A stretch of DNA of 64,000 bases. Origin: Erythrobacter fulvus. GTDB taxonomy: Bacteria; Pseudomonadota; Alphaproteobacteria; Sphingomonadales; Sphingomonadaceae. Positions 8,863-17,653 of the stretch are shown one piece after another; the stretch's first letter is position 1, and each line of letters begins with the position of its first letter. The notes beneath the pieces were generated by a model. It did not search any database, was not told the DNA's origin, and worked only from the letters and a program-made list of their open reading frames with translations. A program made the translations under genes and the position numbers. The stretch covers positions 62,001 through 126,000 of the forward strand of contig NZ_JAQQXQ010000007.1 of assembly GCF_028595285.1 (NCBI RefSeq), read 5' to 3'.

Positions 8863-9771
8863 TCAGGCCCCCGCGTTGCCCACCACGAAGCACGCCGCTG
8901 CCATCAACGCCCCCGCCCAGCGGTTGGAACGGAACCGGTCGAGCGGGTTGGCGGGATCCTCCGCATCGAGCGTGACCACCTGCCACGCCAGATGCCACGC
9001 CACCGGCATGAGCGCGAGGAGCGCAACAGGATCGGGCCGGTAGAGCCAGAAACCCAGCGCCCAAAGGCCCACGGCTGCGGCATAAAACGCCGCAATCCCC
9101 GCCTGTACCCGCGCGCCCATCGCCAGCGCGGAAGAGCGGATGCCGACCATCGCATCATCCTCGCGGTCCTGCAGCGCGTAGATCGTGTCGTATCCGATCA
9201 CCCATGCGATGCACCCGGCATAGACCGCCGCCAGCGCATCCCAGTTGTCGAGCCGCAGTTCGGCCCAGCCGACCAGCAGCCCCCAGTTGAACACCATCCC
9301 CAGCCATGCCTGCGGCCACCAGGTGATGCGCTTCATGAAGGGATAGGCGGCAACCAGCGCCAGACTGCCGAGCGCCACCAGCTGCGCTTCCCAGCGCAGT
9401 TGCAGCAGCACAAGAAGTCCGACGAGGCACAGCGCGACCAACCAGCCCCAGGCGAGCTTCTTCGACACCCGCCCGCTCGCGACAGGACGGGCCGCAGTGC
9501 GTGCGACCTTCGCATCGAGATCGGCATCGACGATATCGTTATAGACGCACCCCGCCCCGCGCATGGCGATGGAGCCGACAAGCAGCCAGCCGAGCAGCGC
9601 CCATTGTGCGCCTGCGCCCGCCAGCCACACCCCGAACACGCAGGGCCAGAACAGCAGCCACCAGCCGATCGGCCGGTCGAACCGTGCCAGCAGCGCAAGA
9701 TCGCGCGGAAGCTGCGGCAGGCGCGCGACAAGGCCGCGGTGTTCGCTGTCGGGAACGATCTGTTCGCTCAT
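8863..9771 (-). CDS. ubiA: 4-hydroxybenzoate polyprenyltransferase
   Basis: Integral membrane prenyltransferase that joins 4-hydroxybenzoate to the polyprenyl tail in ubiquinone synthesis. The two aspartate-rich motifs are present: NDIVDADLD at residues 78-86 and YDTIYALQDREDD around 200. Multiple hydrophobic helices cover the 302 aa. It overlaps the small membrane-protein gene upstream by 4 bp (ATGA) and is probably expressed with it. Homologous UbiA-type enzymes for other pathways exist, but motif context and length favour UbiA. Confidence 0.93.
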   Translation of the reverse strand: MSEQIVPDSEHRGLVARLPQLPRDLALLARFDRPIGWWLLFWPCVFGVWLAGAGAQWALLGWLLVGSIAMRGAGCVYNDIVDADLDAKVARTAARPVASGRVSKKLAWGWLVALCLVGLLVLLQLRWEAQLVALGSLALVAAYPFMKRITWWPQAWLGMVFNWGLLVGWAELRLDNWDALAAVYAGCIAWVIGYDTIYALQDREDDAMVGIRSSALAMGARVQAGIAAFYAAAVGLWALGFWLYRPDPVALLALMPVAWHLAWQVVTLDAEDPANPLDRFRSNRWAGALMAAACFVVGNAGA

Positions 9772-10154
9772 GCCTGTGCCTCCTCGCCCCGTGCCGCGCG
9801 CCAGCCAATGATCGCGAGCACCAGCATCGTGACGTTCCCCGCGAAGTCGAGCATCCCGATCGACGTCAGCACAGGCACTTCGTAATGGAAATACCAGTTG
9901 AAGCCGAAGAACGGCAGTAGCAGCACCGCGAAGACCAGAAACGCCCGCGCGCTCCAGCGCACCGCCAACGCCATCAGGCCGAACAGCACCGCCTGCGCGC
10001 CGAAGCAGGCTATGGTGAAGCGGGCCAGAAAGGTATCCTGCCGATAGGCTTCGGTCACCGCCAGTTCGATCACGCTGGCAGGCGCGAACAGCGCCCAGCC
10101 GCCAAGCGCCAGAAATACGAAAGCGATCAGGAATTGTGCGGTGCGCGCGGACAT
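9768..10154 (-). CDS. Small four-helix membrane protein upstream of ubiA
   Basis: Hydrophobic protein of 128 aa with about four membrane segments (residues 7-27, 45-68, 70-90 and 100-120). No signature of known function was recognised. ATG 10154 is preceded by a GGGAG ribosome-binding site. The stop overlaps the ubiA start as ATGA, so it is co-translated with the ubiquinone gene. The 5' end lies only 39 bp from the divergent rsmE start, so both share a compact promoter region. A role in quinone or membrane biology is only a guess from position. Confidence 0.75.
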   Translation of the reverse strand: MSARTAQFLIAFVFLALGGWALFAPASVIELAVTEAYRQDTFLARFTIACFGAQAVLFGLMALAVRWSARAFLVFAVLLLPFFGFNWYFHYEVPVLTSIGMLDFAGNVTMLVLAIIGWRAARGEEAQA

Positions 10155-10193
10155 CTCTTGCTCCCTAGCGGGGCAAGCGCTTAGTGCAAAGCC

Positions 10194-10949
10194 ATGCCCG
10201 CAACGCCCGCCTGGCCTCCGAAAAGCGCACCGCGCCTGTTCGTTTCGCAGGTGCTTGCCGATGGCGCCAGCGTGCGGATCGAAGGCAATCCCGCGCATTA
10301 CCTCGCCCGCGTCATGCGCGTGGCTGCGGGCGACATCGTGATTCTTTGCGACGACCAAACCGGCGAATGGGCCGCGCGGGTCAGCGATGCGGGAAAACGC
10401 GATGTGGTGCTGGAGGTAACCGAACGCCTGCGCGAACGCGAGGCCGTGCCCGACCTGTGGCTGTGCCCCGCGCTGCTCAAGAAAGACCGCTTCGACCTCG
10501 TGCTCGAAAAGGCGACCGAGTTGGGCGTGGCGCGCATCCAGCCGATCGTCACGCGCCGCTGCGTGGCGGACAAGCTCAATCTCGAACGCGCCCGCGCGAT
10601 CACCACCGAAGCCGCCGAACAATGCGCCCGAACCGCCCTGCCCGCGCTGGATGAGCCGATGAAGCTCGGCACGCTGCTGGCCGACTGGCCCGAAGACCGT
10701 GCGCTGTTTTTCGCGGACGAGGATGCCAAAGAACAGGGGGGTGAACCTGCCGCCGCCGCCTTTGCCGCCCATTCCGGCCCTGCGGCAATCCTGACCGGCC
10801 CGGAAGGCGGGTTCGACGAAGCCGAGCGCGCCGCCATCCGCGCGCACCCGCAGGCCCGCCCGATCAGCCTCGGCCCGCGCATCCTGCGGGGAGAGACCGC
10901 CGCTCTTGCCGCAATTGCCGTTTGGATGGCGAACGCCGGCGACTGGTAG
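10194..10949 (+). CDS. rsmE: 16S rRNA (uracil1498-N3)-methyltransferase
   Basis: SPOUT-class methyltransferase of 251 aa that methylates U1498 of 16S rRNA. The N-terminal PUA-like domain covers roughly residues 1-75. The trefoil-knot SAM-binding signature is in the C-terminal third: ILTGPEGGF followed by LGPRILRGETA. Start ATG 10194 fits the family N-terminus. The gshA gene follows after 78 bp in the same direction, an order common in alphaproteobacteria. Confidence 0.94.
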   Translation: MPATPAWPPKSAPRLFVSQVLADGASVRIEGNPAHYLARVMRVAAGDIVILCDDQTGEWAARVSDAGKRDVVLEVTERLREREAVPDLWLCPALLKKDRFDLVLEKATELGVARIQPIVTRRCVADKLNLERARAITTEAAEQCARTALPALDEPMKLGTLLADWPEDRALFFADEDAKEQGGEPAAAAFAAHSGPAAILTGPEGGFDEAERAAIRAHPQARPISLGPRILRGETAALAAIAVWMANAGDW

Positions 10950-11027
10950 CGACACGCACAGATGCGTTTTGCGCTTCCCACCGGCAATCCGGTTTCCTAA
11001 GGCCACCGATCAAAGAGGGCCTCCCCG

Positions 11028-12398
11028 ATGAGCACACGCGAAGCATCCACCGCCGACGATCCCGTCATCGAAAGTTTCGACCAGCTGGTCGCACCGATGA
11101 TCAAGGGCGAAAAGCCTGCCGCCGACTGGCGCATCGGCACCGAACACGAAAAGCTCGTCTACAAGCGCGACGATCACCGCGCGCCGTCCTATGACGAACC
11201 TTGCGGCATCCGCGACCTGCTCAAAGGCCTCGAACAGTTCGGATGGCAGCCGGTCGAGGAAGGCGGCAAGGTCATCGCGCTCAAAGGCGCGGATGGGGCG
11301 ATCAGTCTCGAACCGGCGGGCCAGCTCGAACTTTCCGGCGCGCCGCTGGAAAACCTGCACCAGACCTGCGCCGAGACGGGGCGGCATCTGGAACAGGTCA
11401 AGGCGGTCGGCGAAAAGTGCGGTGTCGGCTATCTCGGGCTTGGCATGTGGCCGGACAAGACGCGCGCAGAACTGCCGATTATGCCCAAGGGCCGCTATGA
11501 CATCATGCTGCGGCACATGCCGCGGGTCGGCAATCTCGGCCTAGACATGATGCTGCGGACCTGCACCATCCAGGTCAATCTCGACTATTCCTCCGAAGCC
11601 GACATGGTGCAGAAATTCCGCGTCGGCCTTGCGCTGCAACCGCTGGCGACCGCGCTGTTCGCCAATTCGCCCTTCACCGAAGGCAAGCCCAACGGTTACC
11701 TGTCCTACCGATCGCATATCTGGTCGGACACCGATCCGGCACGCACGGGCATGCTGCCCTTCGTGTTCGAGGACGGCTTCGGCTATGGCCGCTGGGCCGA
11801 ATACATGCTCGACGTGCCGATGTATTTCGTCTTCCGTGACGGGAAATATATCGACGCGGCAGGCCTTTCCTTCCGCGATTTTCTTGAGGGGAAACTGTCC
11901 GTCTTGCCCGGCGAGCGCCCTACGCAGAGCGACTGGTGGGATCATCTGTCCACCGCCTTCCCCGAAGTGCGATTGAAGAGCTTCCTCGAAATGCGCGGTG
12001 CCGATGGCGGCCCGTGGAGCCGGATTTGCGCCCTGCCTGCCTTCTGGGTCGGGCTGCTCTATGATCAAACCGCGCTCGATGCGGCGTGGGATCTGGTCAA
12101 GCACTGGACGATGGAAGAACGCGAGGCGCTGCGCAGCGCCGCGCCCAAGCTGGCGCTTGATGCGCCCGTCCCCGGCGGCGGCACCCTGCGCGACATCGGG
12201 CGCGAGGCGCTGAAAATCGCCCATCGCGGGCTGGCGGCGCGCGCCCGGCTCAATTCCAGCGGTGATAACGAGACCGGCTTCCTCGATACGCTCGACGAGA
12301 TCGTGGCGACCGGCAAGGTTCCGGCCCAGCGTCTGCTCGACGCCTATCATGGCGAATGGAACGGCGATATTTCGCGGGTTTACGAACAATCCTTCTGA
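11028..12398 (+). CDS. gshA: Glutamate-cysteine ligase, plant/alphaproteobacterial type
   Basis: First enzyme of glutathione synthesis, joining glutamate and cysteine with ATP. The 456-aa sequence belongs to the GCS2 family found in plants and alphaproteobacteria, unlike the E. coli GshA family. Recognisable stretches include the start WRIGTEHEKLVY, the LEPAGQLELSGAP block, and FANSPFTEGKPNGYLSYRS. An AGAGGG-like ribosome-binding site precedes ATG 11028. It lies downstream of rsmE and just before a small monooxygenase-like gene. Confidence 0.94.
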   Translation: MSTREASTADDPVIESFDQLVAPMIKGEKPAADWRIGTEHEKLVYKRDDHRAPSYDEPCGIRDLLKGLEQFGWQPVEEGGKVIALKGADGAISLEPAGQLELSGAPLENLHQTCAETGRHLEQVKAVGEKCGVGYLGLGMWPDKTRAELPIMPKGRYDIMLRHMPRVGNLGLDMMLRTCTIQVNLDYSSEADMVQKFRVGLALQPLATALFANSPFTEGKPNGYLSYRSHIWSDTDPARTGMLPFVFEDGFGYGRWAEYMLDVPMYFVFRDGKYIDAAGLSFRDFLEGKLSVLPGERPTQSDWWDHLSTAFPEVRLKSFLEMRGADGGPWSRICALPAFWVGLLYDQTALDAAWDLVKHWTMEEREALRSAAPKLALDAPVPGGGTLRDIGREALKIAHRGLAARARLNSSGDNETGFLDTLDEIVATGKVPAQRLLDAYHGEWNGDISRVYEQSF

Positions 12399-12412
12399 CG
12401 GAGACCGAAGGC

Positions 12413-12715
12413 ATGCTGATCGTTCTGGCAAAGGCGAAACTGGGCGAAGGCGCGATCGATGCCGCGCGCGCAGCGATTGCCGACATGGTCGCCGCCTCCA
12501 ACGCGGAAGCAGGCTGCATCGCCTATGCCTTTACGCAGGATGTGCTCGATCCATCGGTGCTGCATATCGTCGAGAAATGGCAGGACGAAGCGGCGCTCGC
12601 CGCGCATTTCGCCACGCCGCACATGGCCGCCTTTGGTGCTGCGATCGCGGAACTGGATTTCAAGGTGATCGAAGCGGTCAAATATCACGCCGACGACGGC
12701 GCGCCGGTGATGTGA
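12413..12715 (+). CDS. Antibiotic biosynthesis monooxygenase (ABM) domain protein
   Basis: Dimeric ferredoxin-like alpha-beta barrel protein of 100 aa, similar to quinol monooxygenase YgiN and other ABM-domain proteins. Characteristic segments are the beta strand MLIVLAKAKL, the EAGCIAYAF strand, and HIVEKWQDEAAL followed by HFATPHM. ATG 12413 is preceded by GGAG and lies 14 bp after gshA, so the two are probably co-transcribed. The reaction is unknown; some relatives are not enzymes. Confidence 0.8.
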   Translation: MLIVLAKAKLGEGAIDAARAAIADMVAASNAEAGCIAYAFTQDVLDPSVLHIVEKWQDEAALAAHFATPHMAAFGAAIAELDFKVIEAVKYHADDGAPVM

Positions 12716-12719
12716 CGGG

Positions 12720-14132
12720 CTATTCCGCCGGGTGAGCGTAGCTTTGCGGCGCGGCGGGACGCGGCGTTCCCGTGATCATCCGCCCAATCCGCACCAGCGG
12801 CGCGGTGATGAGGCCATGCTCTGCCATCCACGCGTGATATTCGCGGTATTTGGGATCCTCGGCCAGCAGGTGCGCTTCTTCGGTGCGCGCGCGCCAGTAA
12901 TAGATCGCGTTCACCACCAGCAGGAACACCGTGTTGCGCAGCGCATCGAAAGGCGAGCCGTAGGTGACGAGGAACGGCAGCACCGAAGCCCACCAGAACA
13001 GGTTCTTCGACAAGTAGGCCGGGTGGCGGGTGAAACGGTACGGCCCGTGGGTCAGCACGCCGCGATAGGTGAGGTTGGAAAAGCGGATCCCGAATACCAC
13101 CGTCGCCCAGGCATAGATGCCGGTGAGCATCACCAGCAAAGCGCCCCATGCCCACAGCAGCGCCTCGCTTCCCGCAAACCAGTGCGCCCAGCCGGGGGTG
13201 CCGAATTCGTAGCTCAGGATCTGGTTGTCCGGGCCGATGAGGCCCCAGACGAACGGCGGATAGCACAGCAGCGCAGCCACCCAGCCGGCGAGGAAGGGAT
13301 TGCCCGAGCGGATGTGCGAATCCAGCGGGCGCAGCGTCAGCAGATAGCCCACAGTGCCGATCTGCACGTCGATAACGAACAGCAGCGTCACCAGCAGCAT
13401 GACGAATTGCACCGGGTTGCCCAGCAATTGCGCCGGATCGGCCTCTACCACCTGTGCGAAGCCGGGTGGCAGGATCGAGATCATGAAGGCGCCGAAGAAC
13501 CCCTTGATCGCCCAGGCACGCCAGTGTTTCGCAATCTGCGCACCGTCCCACGTCTCGCGCCCGATCACTCCCAGTCCAAGCAGGAATGCGCCGAAATGCC
13601 ATGTTCCGTCGCGCGGGTTCACCATGTGGCGATCAAGCCAGACGACATAGGGAATCGACAGCGCGACCAGCGGCGCTGCGGCGAAAGTCAGCACCTCCAT
13701 CGCGAACAGGTATGAGCCGTTCCAATACCAGCGCGCCAGAGCGTAAAACGCGGCGAGCAGCGCCCATGTCGCCCATAGGCCCGACAATTTGACCACCGAA
13801 ACCGGTAGGCTTTCAGATAAAGGCCGCCGCTGGCTCCAGTCGATCCCGGTCGACGGGCGCAGGTGCACCTTGTCCACCAGCACCGACCAAAGCACCATCG
13901 GTACGGCGGTAAACAGCATTGCTGCGAGTGCGGCATATGGCCCGGACAACACGCCGCGCTCCGGAGCAAATACGCCGTCAAGGCCCAGTGCCGCGGCGAT
14001 TTCGGGATAGGAGCGGCAAAAGGCGATCCACGCGAAGAGTCCGGCCAGCCCGGCAATCCCCACACCCGCCGACACGTCGCTGCGCGGCAGGGCGGGCCGT
14101 GTGGACTTATCGGACAAATAGAGCGCGCTCAT
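12720..14132 (-). CDS. Large membrane protein with C-terminal ICMT/PEMT-like methyltransferase region
   Basis: Polytopic membrane protein of 470 aa with about ten hydrophobic segments. The C-terminal part resembles isoprenylcysteine carboxyl methyltransferase and phospholipid N-methyltransferase folds: GPYRFTRHPAYLSKN near residue 380 and ARTEEAHL...DPKYREYHAWM near 430. Family members methylate lipids or prenyl groups at the membrane. The length is well above the roughly 200 aa of a minimal ICMT, with an extra multi-helix N-terminal half. ATG 14132 is preceded directly by an in-frame GTG. The substrate is not evident. Confidence 0.75.
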   Translation of the reverse strand: MSALYLSDKSTRPALPRSDVSAGVGIAGLAGLFAWIAFCRSYPEIAAALGLDGVFAPERGVLSGPYAALAAMLFTAVPMVLWSVLVDKVHLRPSTGIDWSQRRPLSESLPVSVVKLSGLWATWALLAAFYALARWYWNGSYLFAMEVLTFAAAPLVALSIPYVVWLDRHMVNPRDGTWHFGAFLLGLGVIGRETWDGAQIAKHWRAWAIKGFFGAFMISILPPGFAQVVEADPAQLLGNPVQFVMLLVTLLFVIDVQIGTVGYLLTLRPLDSHIRSGNPFLAGWVAALLCYPPFVWGLIGPDNQILSYEFGTPGWAHWFAGSEALLWAWGALLVMLTGIYAWATVVFGIRFSNLTYRGVLTHGPYRFTRHPAYLSKNLFWWASVLPFLVTYGSPFDALRNTVFLLVVNAIYYWRARTEEAHLLAEDPKYREYHAWMAEHGLITAPLVRIGRMITGTPRPAAPQSYAHPAE

Positions 14133-14187
14133 CACGCGCCCGCCCTAGCGCAAAAGGGTTAACACCCCTTCCCGTCTGCTGCGCGGA

Positions 14188-15540
14188 TCAGCGCCAGGCG
14201 TGGATCGTGCCGCCGTCGTCGAGGATGTAGAGATGGCCGTCCGCCACCACCGGGGGCAGGCTGACCGCTTCGCCGATGTCGGCAAAAAATTGCGCCGAAC
14301 CCTCGCCTGCGCTGATTTTCCACACCTCGCCGCGCGAACTGGCAACCCACAGCTGTCCGCCGGCCAGGACCGGACCGGTCCAGAAGATCGGGCCTTTCTT
14401 GTCCTTTTCGTCACGATAGCGCTGCAACTGGGTGATCCAGCGCACGCGCCCGCTCGACCGGGCGATGGCAAGCAGGCGCGCATCGTCCGTCAGCGTGAAG
14501 ATCCACTCGCCCGCGATTGCCGGGGTCGAGATGCCGGCAAGGTTCAGTTCCCAGATGCGCTGGCCGGTGACCAGTTCATAGGCCGCCATGCGTCCGCCCT
14601 GCCCGAGTGCATAGACGCGGCCCGAATCGATGATCGGATCGGCGTCGATATCGGTGATCGAACCCACGGTGGTCGAAATATTGGTGCGCGCCAGCGCGTC
14701 CGACCACAGCACGCGGCCGTTTTCATAGCGGTAGGCGCTAAGCTCGCCGCTGGAATAGCCGGCGATCACGGTGCCCTGCCCCGCGGCAGGCGCAGCCACG
14801 CCGAACACGCCGGACTGGGTGGTGGAGCCGCTCTCGTCCCACACCAGGGAGCCATCGGCGATATTCAGCGCGATGATCTGGTTGTCCTGGGTCATCACGA
14901 ACAGCTGGCCGAAGGCGATGGTGGGCGAACCGCGCAGCGGGCCTGCGGGCGTCACCTTCCACAGCACCTCGCCGGTTTCGGCATCGAGCGCCTTGACCTC
15001 GCCAACGCCATTGGTGGCGTAGAGCTTGCCACTATCGAAGCTCACCCCGCCGCCGAAGGCCGAAGGACGCATGTCCTTGGTCATGTCGTCGCCGGCCGTG
15101 CGGCTCCAAAGCCGTGCGCCGGTCTTCTTGTCGAAGGCGTGGATGGTGCCATCGGTGCCTTCGGCAAACAGCTTGTTGCCGCCGATCACCGGCGCGGCAG
15201 CGAGCCTTTCGCGGTTGCTTGATCCGGCAATCTGCGCGGTCCATGCCTTGGCGGGGTTTTCCGCCAGGGCGAGGTGGCCATAGGACTTGCTGGCCGACCC
15301 GCCGACCTGCGACCATTCGCTATTGGCGCGCGCCGGTGGCAGTACCACGCTGATCGAAGCCAGCGCAGGATCGACTTCCGCCCCGCTTTCGATGCGCGAC
15401 AGGATCGGCATGCGGTTGCCCACGGTCGGCGTGGTCTTGTCCTTGTCGCCGCCGCCGAACAGGCCGCCTTTGCAGCCCGTCAGCGCCATCGCCATCATGC
15501 CCGCCAGCAAGGCGGCGCGTGCAGTCGTGAAGTTGTTCAT
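14188..15540 (-). CDS. bamB: Outer membrane assembly lipoprotein BamB-like (PQQ-type beta-propeller)
   Basis: Lipoprotein of the beta-barrel assembly machinery. Signal peptide with lipobox LTGC near residues 20-23 of the 450-aa protein. The rest is a repeated-blade propeller with repeats of the type GxLYALDxxTGxxLW, for example VKALDAETGEVLWK and HAFDKKTGARLWS. The start is the ATG at 15540 because the signal peptide begins there. The upstream TPR gene fits the conserved yfgM-bamB pair; der, often next, is not adjacent here because a convergent gene follows. Confidence 0.9.
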   Translation of the reverse strand: MNNFTTARAALLAGMMAMALTGCKGGLFGGGDKDKTTPTVGNRMPILSRIESGAEVDPALASISVVLPPARANSEWSQVGGSASKSYGHLALAENPAKAWTAQIAGSSNRERLAAAPVIGGNKLFAEGTDGTIHAFDKKTGARLWSRTAGDDMTKDMRPSAFGGGVSFDSGKLYATNGVGEVKALDAETGEVLWKVTPAGPLRGSPTIAFGQLFVMTQDNQIIALNIADGSLVWDESGSTTQSGVFGVAAPAAGQGTVIAGYSSGELSAYRYENGRVLWSDALARTNISTTVGSITDIDADPIIDSGRVYALGQGGRMAAYELVTGQRIWELNLAGISTPAIAGEWIFTLTDDARLLAIARSSGRVRWITQLQRYRDEKDKKGPIFWTGPVLAGGQLWVASSRGEVWKISAGEGSAQFFADIGEAVSLPPVVADGHLYILDDGGTIHAWR

Positions 15541-15565
15541 ACCCGTCCGTTTCAAACCTTTATCC

Positions 15566-16342
15566 TCATTCGGTGACGGCTGCGCCGCCATTCCCCCCGG
15601 ACGCGACCCCTTCGGCTTCCAGCAGTTTTTCGACATCAACAATGGCATCCACGCCCAGCAGGCCCGCCATCTGGCGCGCGCGCGACCGCAGGGTTTCGGG
15701 CTGTTCCTCATCCTTGGCGATCTGCGCGAACAGCTTGCCGGCCTCGGCCTTGTTGCCGTTTTCCAGATGCGCCATCGCCAGCAGCTCGGCGGCGCTGCCG
15801 AACCACGGGCTGTCCGGCTCGGCCAGCGGCGCGATCTTGGCGATCACATCGGCGGGCTTCATGCTATCGTACTGCGCGGCGACTTCGCGGATGCGGGCCA
15901 GATCGCGCAGGGCGGGCGGCGCCTGTTCATCGGCGGCAACCTGCTGGTAAAGCCCGGCGGCCTTTTCAACCTCTCCCGCTTGAAGCGCCGCGCCCGCCTG
16001 CAGCAGGCGCGCGGCGGTACGGGCACCGGGCGAACCGTCGTCGAGCAGCGCGGCGACCTTTTCGTCAGCGGTCTTGAAATCGTTTTGTCCGGCATAATCG
16101 AGCGCGGAAACAAGCGCTTCCGACTGCCCTTCAAGCTCGCTCTCGCGGAAATGGTCCCACAGCAGATAACCGCCCAGCCCGCCGATCAGCACGATAATCG
16201 CGCCCAGCAGCTTGGCTCCGTGATTGCGCAGAAATTCCAGCGCATCGTCCTGCCGCACGGCCTCGTCGATCTCGCGGATCAGGATATCGTCCTCGGCCGG
16301 AGCCTCGGCAGGAACAGAAGGGGTGGTCGGAGTGCGCGCCAT
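15566..16342 (-). CDS. YfgM-like TPR protein, ancillary to SecYEG
   Basis: Single-pass membrane protein of 258 aa: a short cytoplasmic N-terminus, one hydrophobic helix at about residues 46-66 (LLGAIIVLIGGLGGYLLW), then a periplasmic helical TPR region. This is the layout of YfgM, a chaperone-like partner of the Sec translocon and PpiD. It is followed at 25 bp by bamB, the usual gene order. ATG 16342 is taken as the start; an in-frame start 24 bp upstream is possible. The family assignment is good, the function is by analogy. Confidence 0.82.
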   Translation of the reverse strand: MARTPTTPSVPAEAPAEDDILIREIDEAVRQDDALEFLRNHGAKLLGAIIVLIGGLGGYLLWDHFRESELEGQSEALVSALDYAGQNDFKTADEKVAALLDDGSPGARTAARLLQAGAALQAGEVEKAAGLYQQVAADEQAPPALRDLARIREVAAQYDSMKPADVIAKIAPLAEPDSPWFGSAAELLAMAHLENGNKAEAGKLFAQIAKDEEQPETLRSRARQMAGLLGVDAIVDVEKLLEAEGVASGGNGGAAVTE

Positions 16343-16510
16343 TCGGCTCTCGTGTCCTTGTAGCAAGAATTGCCTTGCGCAGCGGCAAGCAGGTCAGCCG
16401 CGCTCTTTAGGCAGGTGCGGACGCTTCCGCAATGCCGGTCGCGCCCGTTCCTGCCCCTATGCGAAGACATGTGGACAAGCGGATTTGAACCACGGATGAA
16501 GCGTGACTGG

Positions 16511-17653
16511 TCAGAAATCGCGTCCGATCGCTGCTGCATAGACCGCGCGGTACCGCGCCACCATCTGTGCCGCGTCGTACTGCGCCCGCGCGCGCTCCCA
16601 GTTGGCCGCGCCGATCCGGCTGCGCAAATCCGCGTCGGCGGCGAGGTCGGCCAGCATCGTGCCCAGCGCCTGTGCATCGTTCGGCACCGCGATATAGGCG
16701 CGGTTCGGTTCGGCCACCATCTGCCGCACGTCGCCAACATCGGGCGCGGCGACCGGCAACCCCGCCGCCATCGCCTCTACCACCGAGAGCGGAAACTGCT
16801 CCGAGGCCGATGACAGCGCGAAAATGTCGAACAGGCCGATGATCTGCGCCGGATCGGCCACAGCGCCGGGCAGATGCACCCTGTGGCTGACTTCCAGCGC
16901 GTCGGCAGCGGCGGCGATCGTCTCACGCTCCGGCCCCTCGCCGCAGATCACAAGGTGCCATTCCTCCGGCAGGCCCGCCATGGCTTTGACCAGCAAGGGC
17001 AACTGCTTGACCGGACGCAGGCCCGCCAGTGTGCCGATCCAGCGCTCGCCCTCACGCTTGATCAGTCGCAGCGCAGCCGGATTGGGCGGCGCGGCGAAGG
17101 CGGCGGTGTCGATCCCGTTGGCGATCCGCAGCACCTTTTCCGGCGGCTGCGCCCAAGGGCCGGTTGCGATCTGTTCAAGGCCGGTAGAGGGAACGATCAC
17201 CCGCGCCGCACCCCTCAGCGCCGCACGGCGATAAAGGTTGCGCCGGGTTTTCAGACCACCCGCCTCGTCCTCGTTAAAGCCGTCCTCGTGATGCACCAGT
17301 GGCGGCAGGCGAAAACTTTTCGCGAAAGTGGTATGCGCCATCGCCACGTCGATCGCGCCCCAGTTATAGGTGCAGACCAGATCGTAGCCCTTCAGCGCCT
17401 CTCCCAGCGTGGCCAGCCGGCCCGGCGTGGGAAGGCCCTTCAGCGCGGGAAAATTCGCGGGAAACCGCACCTTTATGCCCGGAGCGATCAGCGCGCGCGC
17501 GCCCGTCGCATCCGGTTCGGCGGAAACGATGATGTGCTCCATCGCCGCGCCGAAGGCATTCATCAGCCGCACGCTGCGCACTTCCTTGCCCCCGGCGGCG
17601 AAGGTCGAATGGCAATGGAGCACGCGCAATGCGGCTCCGCCACTAACGCTCAT
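16511..17653 (-). CDS. Glycosyltransferase family 4 protein
   Basis: Predicted GT-B-fold retaining glycosyltransferase of 380 aa using a nucleotide-sugar donor. The donor-site region shows IGTLAGLRPVKQLPLLV, HLVICGEGPERE, and SASEQFPLSVVEAMAAGLPV with the EX7E pattern (E...E). The stop is followed by a 168-bp gap before the TPR gene. Its ATG overlaps the upstream hydrolase gene stop as ATGA, so the two are an operon. There is no surrounding polysaccharide cluster, so acceptor and product are unknown. Confidence 0.85.
   Translation of the reverse strand: MSVSGGAALRVLHCHSTFAAGGKEVRSVRLMNAFGAAMEHIIVSAEPDATGARALIAPGIKVRFPANFPALKGLPTPGRLATLGEALKGYDLVCTYNWGAIDVAMAHTTFAKSFRLPPLVHHEDGFNEDEAGGLKTRRNLYRRAALRGAARVIVPSTGLEQIATGPWAQPPEKVLRIANGIDTAAFAAPPNPAALRLIKREGERWIGTLAGLRPVKQLPLLVKAMAGLPEEWHLVICGEGPERETIAAAADALEVSHRVHLPGAVADPAQIIGLFDIFALSSASEQFPLSVVEAMAAGLPVAAPDVGDVRQMVAEPNRAYIAVPNDAQALGTMLADLAADADLRSRIGAANWERARAQYDAAQMVARYRAVYAAAIGRDF

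Noticed and set aside
16460..16505. tRNA-like segment with GGTTCAAATCC on the minus strand
   Set aside because: A T-loop-like stretch is present, but the T stem has a mismatch and no matching acceptor, D or anticodon arms can be formed at the right distance.
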